Positions 25,730 through 37,720 of a DNA stretch of 64,000 nt are shown here, piece after piece. The stretch spans positions 15,862,630-15,926,629 of the forward strand of contig CM072165.1 of assembly GCA_036850595.1 (NCBI GenBank), in the 5' to 3' direction. A program made the translations under genes and the position numbers. The DNA comes from Rhyacichthys aspro (lineage: Eukaryota; Chordata; Actinopteri; Gobiiformes; Rhyacichthyidae). Below the pieces are notes generated by a model, which worked only from the letters and a program-made list of their open reading frames with translations, was not told the origin of the DNA and made no database searches. Each line of letters opens with the position of its first letter. Position 1 is the first letter of the stretch.

Positions 25730-25920
25730 CGCAGTTCTGTACACGTCCTCAAACACTCACGGCGTAATGGCAGCTTGAGTCTCTGCAAATGACAACGTCA
25801 AGAGCGCCCAATTACCGGCGGGACTGATCTGAGTAGCATTTTGCCTTCCTCTGTCAAACGCAGCCTGTCATACAGCCCCCTCCCCCTTCTTTACAGCACA
25901 CACTCAGAAGCAGGCTGCAT
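25730..25920. promoter_or_regulatory. Candidate conserved noncoding element
   Basis: A compact patch of non-repetitive, CpG-containing sequence (CACGGCGTAATGGCAG, GCGCCCAATTACCGGCGGG) combines TAAT-type homeodomain cores with GC-rich blocks. Conservation is inferred from composition. Confidence 0.3.
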
Positions 25921-27374
25921 AATGAAAAAGACACCCATATGCAGCACACCTCTGTGGATTTCCATTTTCCTGGAGCACATATAACATACAATCTCACAGA
26001 CAGTGGAAAGCCTGGTTTCCGCCCACCACAGCCTTGGCATGCCATGGAGAGAGGCAGCAGGCCACATTTAGCAAACAGAAGGGGGGCTGTTGCTCTGCTT
26101 CACTAGAGCTCACACCAGGAGACGCCTGCAGCTCCGGTGAAAAAGCCAGCATGAAAGAAGATCCCAAACTCTCCCACACTCTTCAGAGCACATTAGCCAA
26201 AATTTCACTTCTCTTCTCTTTCCCATATCACAGCATGCTGCTCAGGGCCTTTCTGTAGTAAACAGAGCAGACGAGTGCCGTGTTACATGGAACCACACAA
26301 TGTTTGGCGAGCAGCTTCTGTCTTGATTAGATTGGTAATATTTGATATCTGTGTTTGCTTTGTTCGATGTTTTCTCTGTCTTTGGCACTGGAATAAACGA
26401 TGCAGTGTTGTTTGTACTACTCTGGCAGCAGCCACACACATCTTCTCTTTCGAGTTACTGTTTGTGAAATCTGTATTTCCAAAAGGGGATGTGCTTTTTT
26501 GTGAGCAGCTCAGCCGTAGTATTTATCACCACAAGCCTGGTTTTGTTTTTAACATCAGACCTGGAATTCTAGAAGGACTTAATTGCCAGTATGCTAGAAT
26601 GTGGAAATGATAAGGAACAGGAAGAGGTGAAAACAGAACAGGAAGAGGTGAAACCACAAACATCTTACAAGTTATATCTGCAATCACAAGTTTTCCATGT
26701 AATGATTTGAAATAGTGGACTAATTAAGTGTGAAGTCACCCACATGGGCCTCTGTTGAGTCAGAGGGGATAGAATATATGAACAAAAAAGACAATTTGGA
26801 AAACCCAGAGAATGAATGAAGAATCACACCAGGATTCAAACCCACAGATATGAATATAAATATTAATATAAAGTATTGTATATGTTTCTTATTTTTATCT
26901 TATTCATTATTCTTATCTTTTTTTTTTTTCATTTATACATTTAGTGAAACCTACATTTTTGTCATTTGTTGGGACATTATTTTTACATAAAATTAATTAT
27001 TTATCAATGTCATTATTAATGTCAAAAATTCAGTAGTGAAAAGGGGACTGAAAATGTGTACTGGAGTAAAACTACTACTTGGTAAAATAATACTCAATAC
27101 TTGCAGTGCAGTACAAATTACTAAACAGGAAGGCTAACAGAGTGAACTGGTGAAGACCCTTGTGTTGAAGACATATGATTAAAAAATCAACATGTCCTAT
27201 TGAAAGTTTTCCATTAATATCCCCACCTTAATGTAGTCCAGTGAAGTACAGCTGACTGAAGCAATATTTCAATGGAGCCATATTAAAGCAAGTGTTTGGC
27301 ATTTTTTGTTGTTGTTGTTCTTACTAGTTAAAGCCACTATAAGTAAACAAAAAGAAAAATTGCATACATATATA
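25921..27374. other. Unassigned noncoding sequence
   Basis: It contains an imperfect 21-bp tandem duplication at 26615-26656 (GAACAGGAAGAGGTGAAAAC-type unit, one mismatch). No gene was recognised. Confidence 0.55.
26615..26656. repeat. 2 x 21-bp tandem duplication
   Basis: Units 26615-26635 and 26636-26656 differ at one base. Confidence 0.9.
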
Positions 27375-27560
27375 TGTAGCACTTGTTTGTACCCTGCTGG
27401 GCACCCAAAGCACTTTACATCATTCCATCATGTTCCATTCACTCATTCACACACATCAACACACACTGGTAAGCTACCTCTGTAGCCACAACTGTGCATG
27501 GAGAAACTCATAGAGACAGGCTGCCATACCAACAGCACAACCAAACACATTCAAACACCT
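27375..27560. repeat. Dispersed fish repeat, family not named
   Basis: The string CCAAAGCACTTTACATCATT then CCATTCACTCATTCACACACAT and ACACACTGGTAAGCTACC follows a pattern (GCACTTTACA, CATTCACCCATTCACACAC, CACTGGTGGC) that I recall as widely repeated in fish. The limits and class are uncertain. Confidence 0.4.
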
Positions 27561-28062
27561 GTGCTGTGGTATATGAAGGTTTAATAATAGTAAAAAATAA
27601 TATGAAAGGTTTAATGGTATACATGGTACACTTTATCACAGCTCTACAGATAAGGAGGAGGAACTGAGTAAACAGAGACCCAGGGAGAATGAGCAGAGCT
27701 AAAAAACAGCCACTGATCAACAGTTTCAATATTATTTCAAATCATAAATAAACTTAGTAATGGATAAAGAGTTCAAAAGTAACCAAGAAGTTTACATGAC
27801 TTAAATTGTATTTAATTACAGGTAAAATCACAATCTAAAAACTTAAAAAGTAAATTTAATTACAGCAACATATTTTTTATTACTTATTTCCACATCTGCA
27901 AGGCATACAATTATGACATATGTAACAGATATAAAGAGAAAACACTGAAATAAAATTTTAAATATGTGTAGATGAAACAATTTATGGATTTACGGTATGT
28001 TTGAGTGAAGATATACTCAGTGTATGTGCAGTTCTAGTCCTGGTTGAACTCTACATCACCAA
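27561..28062. other. Unassigned noncoding sequence
   Basis: AT-rich with no supportable feature. Confidence 0.55.
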
Positions 28063-29021
28063 AGCCCTTTTCACACATTCAGACCAGACGTAATCAGGGT
28101 TATTTCAGGGTTATTTGCTCTGTTAGCGTGGTTCACTTGGATAAATGTGAGTGCTACGTACAAACCTCAGAGCCCACCAAACATGCGCGCAAAAATCTTG
28201 GAGCGCTTCTAAGTGGATTCTGGTGCGGTTTGATTGAAATGTGAATGCCAAGCGGATCACAGACAAGCCCAAACAGGAAGAGCGTCATAAAAATAAAACA
28301 AAACAGTATTGTCACACTAAAAAACATGGGCAGTGGGCAAACATAAAGCACTGAGGGAGGTAAAACGCAATGGTAAAATGTTTATTAGCATTTGGGCTTA
28401 AAGCACCATCTAGTGTGTTTCTTAAAACGGCATCTTTGTTGTGGTTGGAATGCATGCTGTGGACTTTCGGTTTACCGGGGCTTTTTGCTGATGGACCAAA
28501 CTAAATGGATCATTTCCTGTTTTGGTGCAAAATAATTAAGCGGACCACAAGTGTGAACAAAACCTAATTCTACAAGATTGCCGCTTTGTCAATGTGCATA
28601 CATCCCAGAAAATAGTCCGGGTGGCTTTACTGAGAAGCGGAGGGAGGAAAGAGTGGGGGATGACCCGTAATTAGCTTGACAGAGCTAGCACAAACCTAAC
28701 AATGAGCCTTTGCAGTGATGGTGATTATTGTGGTAATATTGAAACTACATTAATTCAAACATGTAAGCAAATTAACAGTTTAAAGTAAAGTAACAGCTGA
28801 AGAGAGTATGAGGCTTCCGCTCCATTTTGTCTTAAGCTCACCGCTCTCACTGTAAATTGTTTTACAAGGGAGCGCCTCGGACTTGTCACTAGGGTCCCTA
28901 AAGGATTGAGTGCGGGTGTGAAAGGGGGGGGTCACGATCAGGTCACAATCAGGTCACGATCAGTGTGATCAGCTATGATCGGGGCACAGTGCAGATCTGT
29001 GATCGGAAGTGTGAAAGGGGT
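28063..29021. mobile_element. MITE-like composite element with CCCTTTCACAC ends
   Basis: The left end reads AGCCCTTTTCACACATTC and the right end, reverse-complemented, AACCCCTTTCACACTTCCG, giving an imperfect inverted pair about 960 bp apart. Inside, about 28200-28570 looks like a second nested element: GGTGCGGTTTGATTGAAATG near one side and AGCGGACCACAAGTGTGAAC near the other. Near the right end three tandem copies of an 11-bp GGTCACGATCA-type unit occur (about 28929-28960). No transposase or clear target duplication was found. Confidence 0.5.
28402..28417 (-). promoter_or_regulatory. CTCF-like core motif
   Basis: On the minus strand CACACTAGATGGTGCT matches the CTCF core apart from a T for C after the GG. 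It lies within the MITE-like element. Confidence 0.35.
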
Positions 29022-29839
29022 TACTGTGCGTTCATGTGAACAGTCAGCAGCTCCATTATTTACAACCTTGTCTTTCCAGTGTTTAGTCAGTAAGATGCAA
29101 CTTGTCTTTTAATTCAATACCAAGCAGGGTATGTTGTATTTGAGATTCTCAGCAGAAATCCTGTTTTATGGAGCCAGCCTTTACTAGCTGATCTCTTGGT
29201 CCACTATTCTTCTGGTAATCTTTTGATCCTATGTGCATCTGGGATATCTCCTGAAGTTGCTTGGTTTCTTGAATACCAATAAGATATCTCAAATAAATCT
29301 GTGAGCATATGGGTTTGTGAAAATATGCCACAAACACAGGAATAAAGTGGACTAATAATGTCCAGAACTGTCATATGAAACACACACACACACACACACA
29401 CAAACACAAACACATCTCGTCTGGCCTGGTTTCTCCTGTCTGTGTCTCTGCACTGGGCCAGTCCACGTGGGGTCACAGTTCAGAGCAGTAATGGAGTGTC
29501 TCCCACCTGGTTGTGTCTGGTAATACACAGAGGGAAGTTAGTGCGTTTCTGTGTTTGTGCATTTGTCCAAGTGTACGGTGTCTATGCAGGCGGCTGAAAC
29601 GAGGCCGAGCCGAATGACCCAAATTTCAGCTGCAACCTTGAAGAGCTCAGGTGGTAGTCTGGAAAATAAAAAGCAGAATGAAAGGTGGGACAGGGGAAGG
29701 GGGTGTGCTTGCGGCGGCGATACGTGTCCTTAAACTGATTTGGGTTGTTTTCTGAGCGAGGTGTGGCCCTCTCATCTCAGTGTGGCATTGCAGCTGATTG
29801 GAGGCTGTTAGGAGACACACACAGAGAAAGAAATACTGC
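29022..29839. other. Unassigned noncoding sequence with a short CA repeat
   Basis: It contains (CA)n at 29379-29414. The GC-rich stretch around 29580-29740 (GGCGGCGATACG) has no recognisable coding content. Confidence 0.5.
29379..29414. repeat. (CA)n microsatellite
   Basis: About 11 pure CA units, then interrupted CAAACA units. Confidence 0.95.
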
Positions 29840-30010
29840 ACACGCATCAGAGGCGTCTTTTATCACAATCAGAGTTTAGCGCTGTGCTGTCGACGGCTGA
29901 TCAGCTGGCTTTTTACTGTGTGTGATTAGTAATCAGGGCACATTGTGGCTGAATGCAGATTGTTAACAGGGCAGAGGGGTGCGGTGGTCTTAACACTATA
30001 GACCTCATCA
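29840..30010. promoter_or_regulatory. Candidate conserved noncoding element
   Basis: This holds TTTTATCACAATCAGAG, GGCTGATCAGCTGGC and the near-palindrome TGATTAGTAATCA (paired homeodomain cores) in non-repetitive sequence between unassigned flanks. It is a composition and motif call only. Confidence 0.35.
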
Positions 30011-32759
30011 GTGCTCCAATCCAGCGCCGACTTGGCCTTAAGATTCAAGCTTGTGTGTATTCAAATGGATTGTAATATGAGGGTGTGATGTTGATGCATT
30101 TTCAGAGCATGTCACATACAGCACACTCCATAGGGATGTGTCATCTGCTTTTTTAAAGTACCCAGATGGACAAACATCACCCAGTGATTTCTCGTTAATA
30201 AGCTGAGATGGTTGATTGAATGTGCTGCTTTGACACTTACTGTAGATGATGTGGTGGAGCAATAGAAATATAATCCTCTACATGCATGAGCAGCAAGTTA
30301 GTCTGCTGCAGGATGAAGCCAAAGTGTCACCAGGCTGTTCGACCCCTTAGCCTGTGGCAGATGACCTCTAGGAGGTTTTAAAAAGCTTGAAATTACCTCT
30401 GATATATTATTTATTTATTTTTAGTTATTAGTTATTTAGAATTGGTTTGGAGCAAGAAGATAAGTATATATCCGAAAAGGGTCAAAAAACAAATACAGAA
30501 GGAGAACATGTTGAATGTGACCACAGTCATTCATAAGCACTGAATTTCATAGAGTGGATGATCAAACATGCAGAAGTCTATATCTTCAGTAAAGTCACCA
30601 GCCTACTTCAGCCCCCCTATGGGCTCACATGACAGTTTAATACCCCTAAAATTTTGTTAAACAGAGCAGTATCTCCAAAATGAACTTTGGAAGAGACTTT
30701 GAGGTTTTATGAATGAGAGTCTGGCACACATAATTACGACCTACATATGAATGGATATTCATACATTTATGCTTTCCATTTAGCAAAAACTTCATTTGGC
30801 TTGTGACGGAAGTCTTTAAAAAATTGTAATGCATATTTGTTTTTATTGGTTTCTTTCACTGCAAAATAACATATGATGGTACTGATGAATAGGACCTATT
30901 GTTGGAGGAATGATTTGTCATTGTGACTGCCTCTGGTGATGGATATGCGGGTGTATCTGAAGGTGATTTATGTGGCCACTGGTTGGTAAACAGTGAGGAA
31001 GAGAGAAGTCTATTAAGATGACCTTGTGTGGACCTGTTTGTACACAATATAACAATGAAATGGGATGGACCAAGTGTGTGATACTGTGTTCTGACTATAA
31101 TCATAGTGAATTTTCTACTGCCATATTCACTGGCCCCATTTCTGTATGTGAGGAGCATCTGAATAAATTGTTTCTATTCTGCCTTGTTCTTTCTCTTACT
31201 TTGTTCCTCTCTTTATTAAAGTTTTTCTTTACCTTATATCAAGCCTCATTCCCAGCTTTTGAACAATTATCTCTCCATATATAAATAATATGTGAGGATA
31301 GAGCCAAGGTTTGTCTGTTCGAACTGTAACACTGGGGTGGCACAAGGTGTGCTAGACAGTGTACAGTGTAAATTAAGTGCATGGTTTTGTCCTGTTTTAA
31401 TGCTTAGGTCCTGTGGTTAGTCCTGGTTTGGAATTTACGGGAAAATGTGCTGACTTAAGTTCAGGGCCTCTGCAGCATCAATTCAATCCTATCTACATTT
31501 CCAACAGCGCCATCTGTGTGTGTGAGTGTGTCTTCGTAGAGGCCCCTGTCTGATGTGTTGTTTGGTCCACTGCAGAAAAATGCCACTGTGAATAAACACT
31601 GGATTTTCACTATGTTTAACGTTGGTTCAAAATCAAAGCCTGAGAAAGATATCAAAAGGTCTACAATAGACATCAGGGTCAGTATATCGTCACTAGAGGC
31701 ACACACATTGGGGGATGGTCATTGTCAGTGTAAAATATAAGTGTGTATTAAAAGCTCAGCCTGACAATAAACACATAGGGCGAGATTTTCATGTTACAAA
31801 ACGCAAGACAGCTAGCACTTATCTAGGGCAAGTCCAGAGCTGGCGCAAAGTCTAATAAAAGGATGGACATGGAAGTACATGCATGGAAGACATGCAAGTA
31901 GGCGGTGCTTTCCCTGATGATTGTCAGGTTAAATTACATATGCCAGAGTTGAAAGCACAGAGCAGATATTTGGTCATTTAAGATGTTTTAATGAATAACT
32001 TTACCTGTGAACTCAAGAGGTCAAACATCATGTGTAAATAATAGTGTGTATTAACAATGATGATATAAATTAAACAATGAAGATGTAAATGCCCTAACTC
32101 ATGCAACTGGACATTCCATGCAAAAAACACTTTTACGTACATTCGGCGCCTATAATTGTGTGTTTGGGGTCTCCATTAACTCAAAAAGCGTGAAATAAAA
32201 AACAGTCTCTCTGTTATGGAGGCAGAGTCTCTCCACTGGGGCAAAAACGCCTCATTTCTCTAAAACCTTGACAATTATTGATTTATGGATATGCATATTG
32301 TACTTCATTTTTGTAAAGGTATCCAAAGAGCATTAATCTCATTGTTCTATGGCAGAAAACCTTCCAATAAAAGTATGCACTTACATGGACAATAAAATCA
32401 GAGTGCAACCGGGTCTTAAGGCGACCACTGAGATTGCGGAAGCGAACCTGCCAAGAATCACAAAAATGTAAAACCTCATAAAAACACAAACTTTTCTTAT
32501 GAATAATATAGGACGTTTTCCAAGCGCACAGATGGATTATGGGCTTGAGACTGACAAAGACATCTCTCAGTGGGTTATTCACTTCAAAGAAAAGAGAACA
32601 GACAAGTTTGTGCAAATTTCCGCCGATTAACTACAAATCACCTATTTTACTTTGACACTGACCACTTTCCAATAAAATTCAAATCACGACTGATTTCCCA
32701 TCACTGTGAGTTTGGTCCTTTAGTTTCATATTGAATTATTTTGGTTGTGCCTCGCTTTG
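30011..32759. other. Unassigned noncoding sequence
   Basis: About 2.7 kb with no gene recognised. It contains a CTCF-like core at 31504-31518. The part at 32120-32620 has scattered CpG (ATTCGGCGCC, AAGGCGACC, GCGGAAGCGAACC) and may be an old dispersed repeat. Confidence 0.5.
31504..31518 (-). promoter_or_regulatory. CTCF-like core motif
   Basis: On the minus strand CACAGATGGCGCTGT contains the AGATGGCGCT core of CTCF sites. The 5' half is weaker. Confidence 0.35.
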
Positions 32760-32875
32760 ACATAATCAAATCTGAGTGAGTGGTGGCATAGATGGTGAGA
32801 AGATGGATGGCGGTCAGACGGCCATTAAACATGAGCCCAGCCCCGCCCCGCCCCCTCCACCCCACCCCCTCGACT
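32760..32875. promoter_or_regulatory. GC-box cluster
   Basis: AGCCCCGCCCCGCCCCCTCC at about 32837-32856 is a run of overlapping Sp1/KLF-type GC boxes, followed by CCACCCC. It is preceded by ATGGATGGCGGTC and GGCCATTAAAC. No open frame or transcription start can be tied to it. Confidence 0.4.
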
Positions 32876-33899
32876 GGTGTCTGTGTCGGAGTAAATCACT
32901 GTTAAAGGCAGCATAGATCAACTTTAATGAGCCAGCATCAGTGACTAAATGAATGCTGGCATGGTTACAGATACATTGTTCTGCTTTATTTCACAAAACA
33001 ACTTGAATCAAAACTAAACTTCTGATTGTTTGGTTGAAGTTAATAAAATTAACTCAAGGAGACATAAGGAATGTAATGTTTGTCACTGATACCATATGTA
33101 AAATGTATAATCATTTTAGTACCACAGTATGAAATGCTCATTGATAATAATTCACTATATGGATAAACATGCTTCATGTAACAACAACCCTTTTACTCTG
33201 ATTCCGCTAACCCAGCGTCACCTCAAAGGAATGAGGAGTGTCGAGACATTTTATGGAACAGAGAAAGGTAGTAACAGACATGTGAGATGACTTGACGCTA
33301 AAAAGGTCAGCTGTGTGATGTACTGTATGAGGTGTGTTTGTGTTGGGGCCTTTTTTCACAAGGCCCTTTGCTGTCTTTCTCCCTTAGCCTTAATGAGACA
33401 CAAGGCTGAATTAGACGGGATATTTGTAACACAATCAGATAGACTCAAAACAGTAAATACATATTTATTTATGGAGAAAGTATTTTGATAATCATCATGC
33501 CCTCAACACTTCATTCACTTCTGAATAAGGTCGTCCAACCGCCACCGCAAATTTAATAAACAATTGATTTGAGCAAAATTCAGAATATGGATTCTGTACA
33601 TGCTCCACAGTTCAGTTTTAATTACTTTTATAAAACATTTGAGTCTTGTCAAATGTGTTGGAGAAGGCTTCAGTAAGAAAAAGATACAGATGTTTGTTTT
33701 CAATATGTCTTTATTCATATGATTAATTTTGTTTTTAATAGTGAGCATCACAACATCATAAAGTCAAACAAAATCTTAGTCTGTTATTGACAGAGATGTT
33801 TGGCAATCTGTTTGGCAATCATTTTCTGTTTAGTTTTTTATTTATTTAATTATTTATTTACAATACAAAAAATATGGAATATATTTCTCTGAATATTAA
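32876..33899. other. Unassigned noncoding sequence
   Basis: Nothing supportable is seen. Confidence 0.55.
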
Positions 33900-34045
33900 C
33901 GTGTCTCTAGTGGATGAATGTGAGAGTGAATGGTTGTATGTCAGCCCTGCGTCTGACATACAACCATTCATTGTCCAGGGTGTACCCTACCTCAGGGCCG
34001 AAACCAGTGGCCCCTAACAGGATTAAGAGGAAAAAGATGAATGAA
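33900..34045 (+). repeat. 3' fragment of the Mermaid/DANA-like SINE
   Basis: GTGAGAGTGAATGGTTGTATG, TGTCCAGGGTGTACCCTACC and a GATGAATGAAT end correspond to the 3' half of the copy at 15060-15376. An 18-bp perfect inverted repeat (33927-33944 with 33953-33970) has arisen within it. Confidence 0.65.
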
Positions 34046-37000
34046 TTTCTCTGAATATGCTGTGATAAATCATGTTCATAGTAGTTTGACTCATGCCTTC
34101 ACTGTTGCTGTTCAGTGTTATCAGTTCTGAAAACGGTCCCTACAGTTGCATGTGTTGAGAAAATGTGGTCAGAATGGTAAGTGCTGATGCCGCATCAGGT
34201 ATGTAGGAGCTGCCGTTGATTTAAGTACTTTTCTAAGAGGCTTTTTCTAAAACAAGCCAAAGAACGTCTTATGACACAATGGCTTCCACTGTGAGCACTT
34301 ATCCATGATGCCATTAAGAAACAGAGTGAAAAAGGAATATTTAGTGTTGGATTTGTTTTTGTGTTTTAACAGACCAGGTTTCCACTAGTGTTCTTTTAGA
34401 GGGCAATAAAAACAAAGCAGTAATGTTAGTAGGAGGCCCATCAGCTGATACTGTTAATGGAGGCAACACAGGAACAACTCCAGCTGTGCTGCCCTCCAGA
34501 CCAACTGAACACAGTCATTCCAATGTAGCACTTTATTAAAATAGTAAAAGTAAGTAGTAAAATGATAATAAAGAGCTTATCAAACAGTTATTATGTTCAG
34601 TAGCATTGGCTGTGATCAGCTATAGCCTGAACAACGTTATGACCTTTTTACAATGTCAATCAGGTCTTCACTTATTGCACCCTTGGTTCGGATTATCATT
34701 ATAACTGTCAGTTCGGCACATATACACACAGTTGAGCACATGTGAAATACCCTGGGTTTAAATTGTCTGCTGGGGTCTTTCATTCATTTGACGTTTGGCT
34801 GAGACTCATCTTTCATGAAACAAAGAGCAGTGGGAACAATAAATACACTAACGAGCTCTGATTTTACTTCTGTTGTTTCCAGGACAGAGCAGTAGTAATA
34901 TTGTATTTACCAATTTGCCCCTGCATGAGTTTGTGGTTTTCACAACTTTATTGCATGCTATGAATGTTGGTAATGTTGGGAAAATACCTCAACCAGAATA
35001 TCTGTGTCATTACCTAGTCTTTACCATATAATACCATTATTACCATGTTACCAAACTGGAATACAAAGTGCAGTCTATTTCTCCACCAGTTTTGCTCTGT
35101 GATTCTGTGTGTGCACTCACTTCTCAGTCTCCACTCAGTCCTCCTCCATTGACTCTGTGGCTCGGTCATTGACCCGCTGACAGCCTTGACTTGACATTCA
35201 GACGCCGTGTTCATCTCCTGTTTGTCTCGCAGTGCAGGGGATTTGATCCATGTCCAGACTGTCAATAAGCGACGTGCAGTGGCCTGCCTACCTCTGCACA
35301 CTGTCACTCTGTGGAAACAATCTCATGCATTTTCCTTTTGCAGCAAGGCACAGACGTGGAACAGCTGCTATTAAATGTAAGGAGAAAAAACAAAAACACA
35401 CTTGGTTAAAGAAGAAGGAAAAATAAATCACATTTAACAGTCAGGTCAGCTTGATTTTGATCATTTGACACAAATAGTAACCTCTAGAGAGGCTAAGCTA
35501 GGCCCATTACTAGAAATACCGAAGGTCTATAAATAAAATAAATATTTGTTGTTGAGCTGTTGTGTGTCAAATTAAAACCACAAGAGCCCTAGTTTGTCTC
35601 TCAATAATGTATTTGATGGTGCACATTTGCATCTATGCATCCTCATAAATTATATGGACTGTATGTGTCCAATTGAACCAACTCACACTGTTTTTTCTGT
35701 CTTTGAAACACTCACACTGCTGTTCCAAAGTCTGTCCCTGGGACCATTTCTTCATTCATCTTCTATCCATTTACAAGTCATGGAAGGCATGGGACCAATC
35801 ATCAATCACCAATCTCAATGTCAAAAATGAAAAGTCAGAATGAATTTACTGAGATCTGTTTGGACCAGTAGAGAATGAATGAAGTATAAGTTGTAGCCTG
35901 CTCACATTCTTATATTGTTGTCAAAAGGGTTGCCTGCTCATTTAAATTGGCCAATAAAAAAATGACAAAAAACCCAATTCAACAGAAAATGTTGAAGCAG
36001 CGGTTGTGCAGGTGAAGTCAGGTTCAGGAGATGATTAACAGTTTAAGGGCTGGACTGTGGATAGTGATGGTGATGTGGAGGGTGAAGGCAGACCAGCTCT
36101 TATTTGTGCATTACTCATACTATACTACACTAGAGTGTAATGCTAAAACACCACATATATTGTAACTCCCTTCAGAGTTGTGCCGTCATTCTTGCTGATG
36201 TCTTTACATGCCACTTCAGTCTGAGCACCACCACAATGATTCCCTTTCTCTACGTTCTTCTCTCTTCCTGGAATCTCCAGCTCTTGACCCACCTCTCTGT
36301 CTGTGTCATCCCCTCACACACAGCTCTTCACAGACAAACCCACTCCATGCTCCAGTATTGATTGACATGACGAGTGCAGCTAATAGCCTGAGCGTTGAAT
36401 AGTCAAAGGTAACAGTCTACTGCACGGGCCACACATTTGGCTCTGACCCTGAGCTAAAACCTCCTGGAGGGATTGTGTACTTTTTGCACAGAGACAAAGC
36501 TTACACCACGCCACAGATGATGATGATGATGCAGTCTGCACTGATTGGAACTATCAAAGCCATCCACAGATCACAACCATATTGGACCATTCTGAAAAGT
36601 GGACACATTTTCACAGTTGGTGCCACTTTTGTCTCGATGTATGTCCGATGAGCTTGACAACTGCTGTAGGACTGAAACTGGAGAGTTTGTGTTTTAAATT
36701 ATTCCATATAATTTGTAATTGTGCAACTAAGACCATCCATGGACCATCCACAATAATACCATTAGCATAAAGCATTTGTTTTCATTCAGTCTAAAAATAA
36801 GACCTGCTCTAAACTTGTTTATGCTCTCTGTTGCAGTCCTCCAGATCTGTGCAGGGAACAGTGGAGCATGTTCCGTATCCAAAGTCTTCAAACCAGTCTG
36901 ACCAAAACAGATATGTGTGTGCAATTTTAAGTTTGATATTTGAGTGACTGTTCCAGGTGGACAGTATGCATTGTACTGCAATATTGCTATGTGCTTTTCC

Positions 37001-37439
37001 TTTTTCCTACTGTACAGCCCTACTCTACTACAGTCTTTCTCTGCAAAATTATTTGATACTTTATTTACAAGATGATAAGAAAATATCTGCGGTCATGTAA
37101 TAAGTCCGTTAGTAAATTGGGTTATGTGGGCCCCACAACTAGGAAGATATATGTGACAAAAAGGTGATGTTAAAACTAATGGCTAAAGACACCTGCAAAC
37201 TAATGAGCGAAGATGAACAAATGGCTAAAACGTTCCATTTTGGTCGTTCCGGACTCAGGTGAAGGCTCAGGGGGAGCACGCAGACAAATAGATCCTCTGT
37301 GGCCTTTGTGGTGAAAACCTGGCTAATACACAAGGCGAAAAAGGTTGGAAACCAATCTACTACACAGGATGCATAATTTTGATCTACCATATGGCTTGTT
37401 TATGATAAAAACCGAGGACCCACTGAAGAACATGAGCAG
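34046..37439. other. Unassigned noncoding sequence
   Basis: About 3.4 kb with no recognisable gene. A short (GAT)n run lies at about 36517-36530. Frames up to 97 codons have no family resemblance. Confidence 0.55.
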
Positions 37440-37720
37440 AGCTACAAGTGATTACACCATACATAACAACCTGTATGTCTGCTCTTTTCTTCCTCTAATG
37501 TCACCCCTCACCCCCACACCTCCCTGTGTGTTGTCATGGCAACGTGTCGGCCGCCCCACTCTGAAGCACTTGTGTGGAAGTGGAGCTGCTGCTGTCGGTT
37601 CCCTGTCTTTGTCCCTTTGAAATGAGAATAAAAATGGTAGCAAGAGCAGTAGCAGGGAGAAAAAGGCAGAACAGAGAAGGGTTTGGGGACTGTGATTTAG
37701 CCCTATCCTCTCTGCTCTTA
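37440..37720. promoter_or_regulatory. Candidate regulatory element around an RFX X-box
   Basis: A GC-mixed, non-repetitive patch centred on the X-box at 37530-37543, with CACCCCCACACC (KLF type) on one side and a TCF/LEF-like CCCTTTGAAATG at about 37613-37624. Function is inferred from motifs. Confidence 0.4.
37530..37543 (+). promoter_or_regulatory. RFX X-box, perfect consensus
   Basis: GTTGTCATGGCAAC fits RYYNYY-N2-RRNRAC at all defined positions. Confidence 0.6.
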
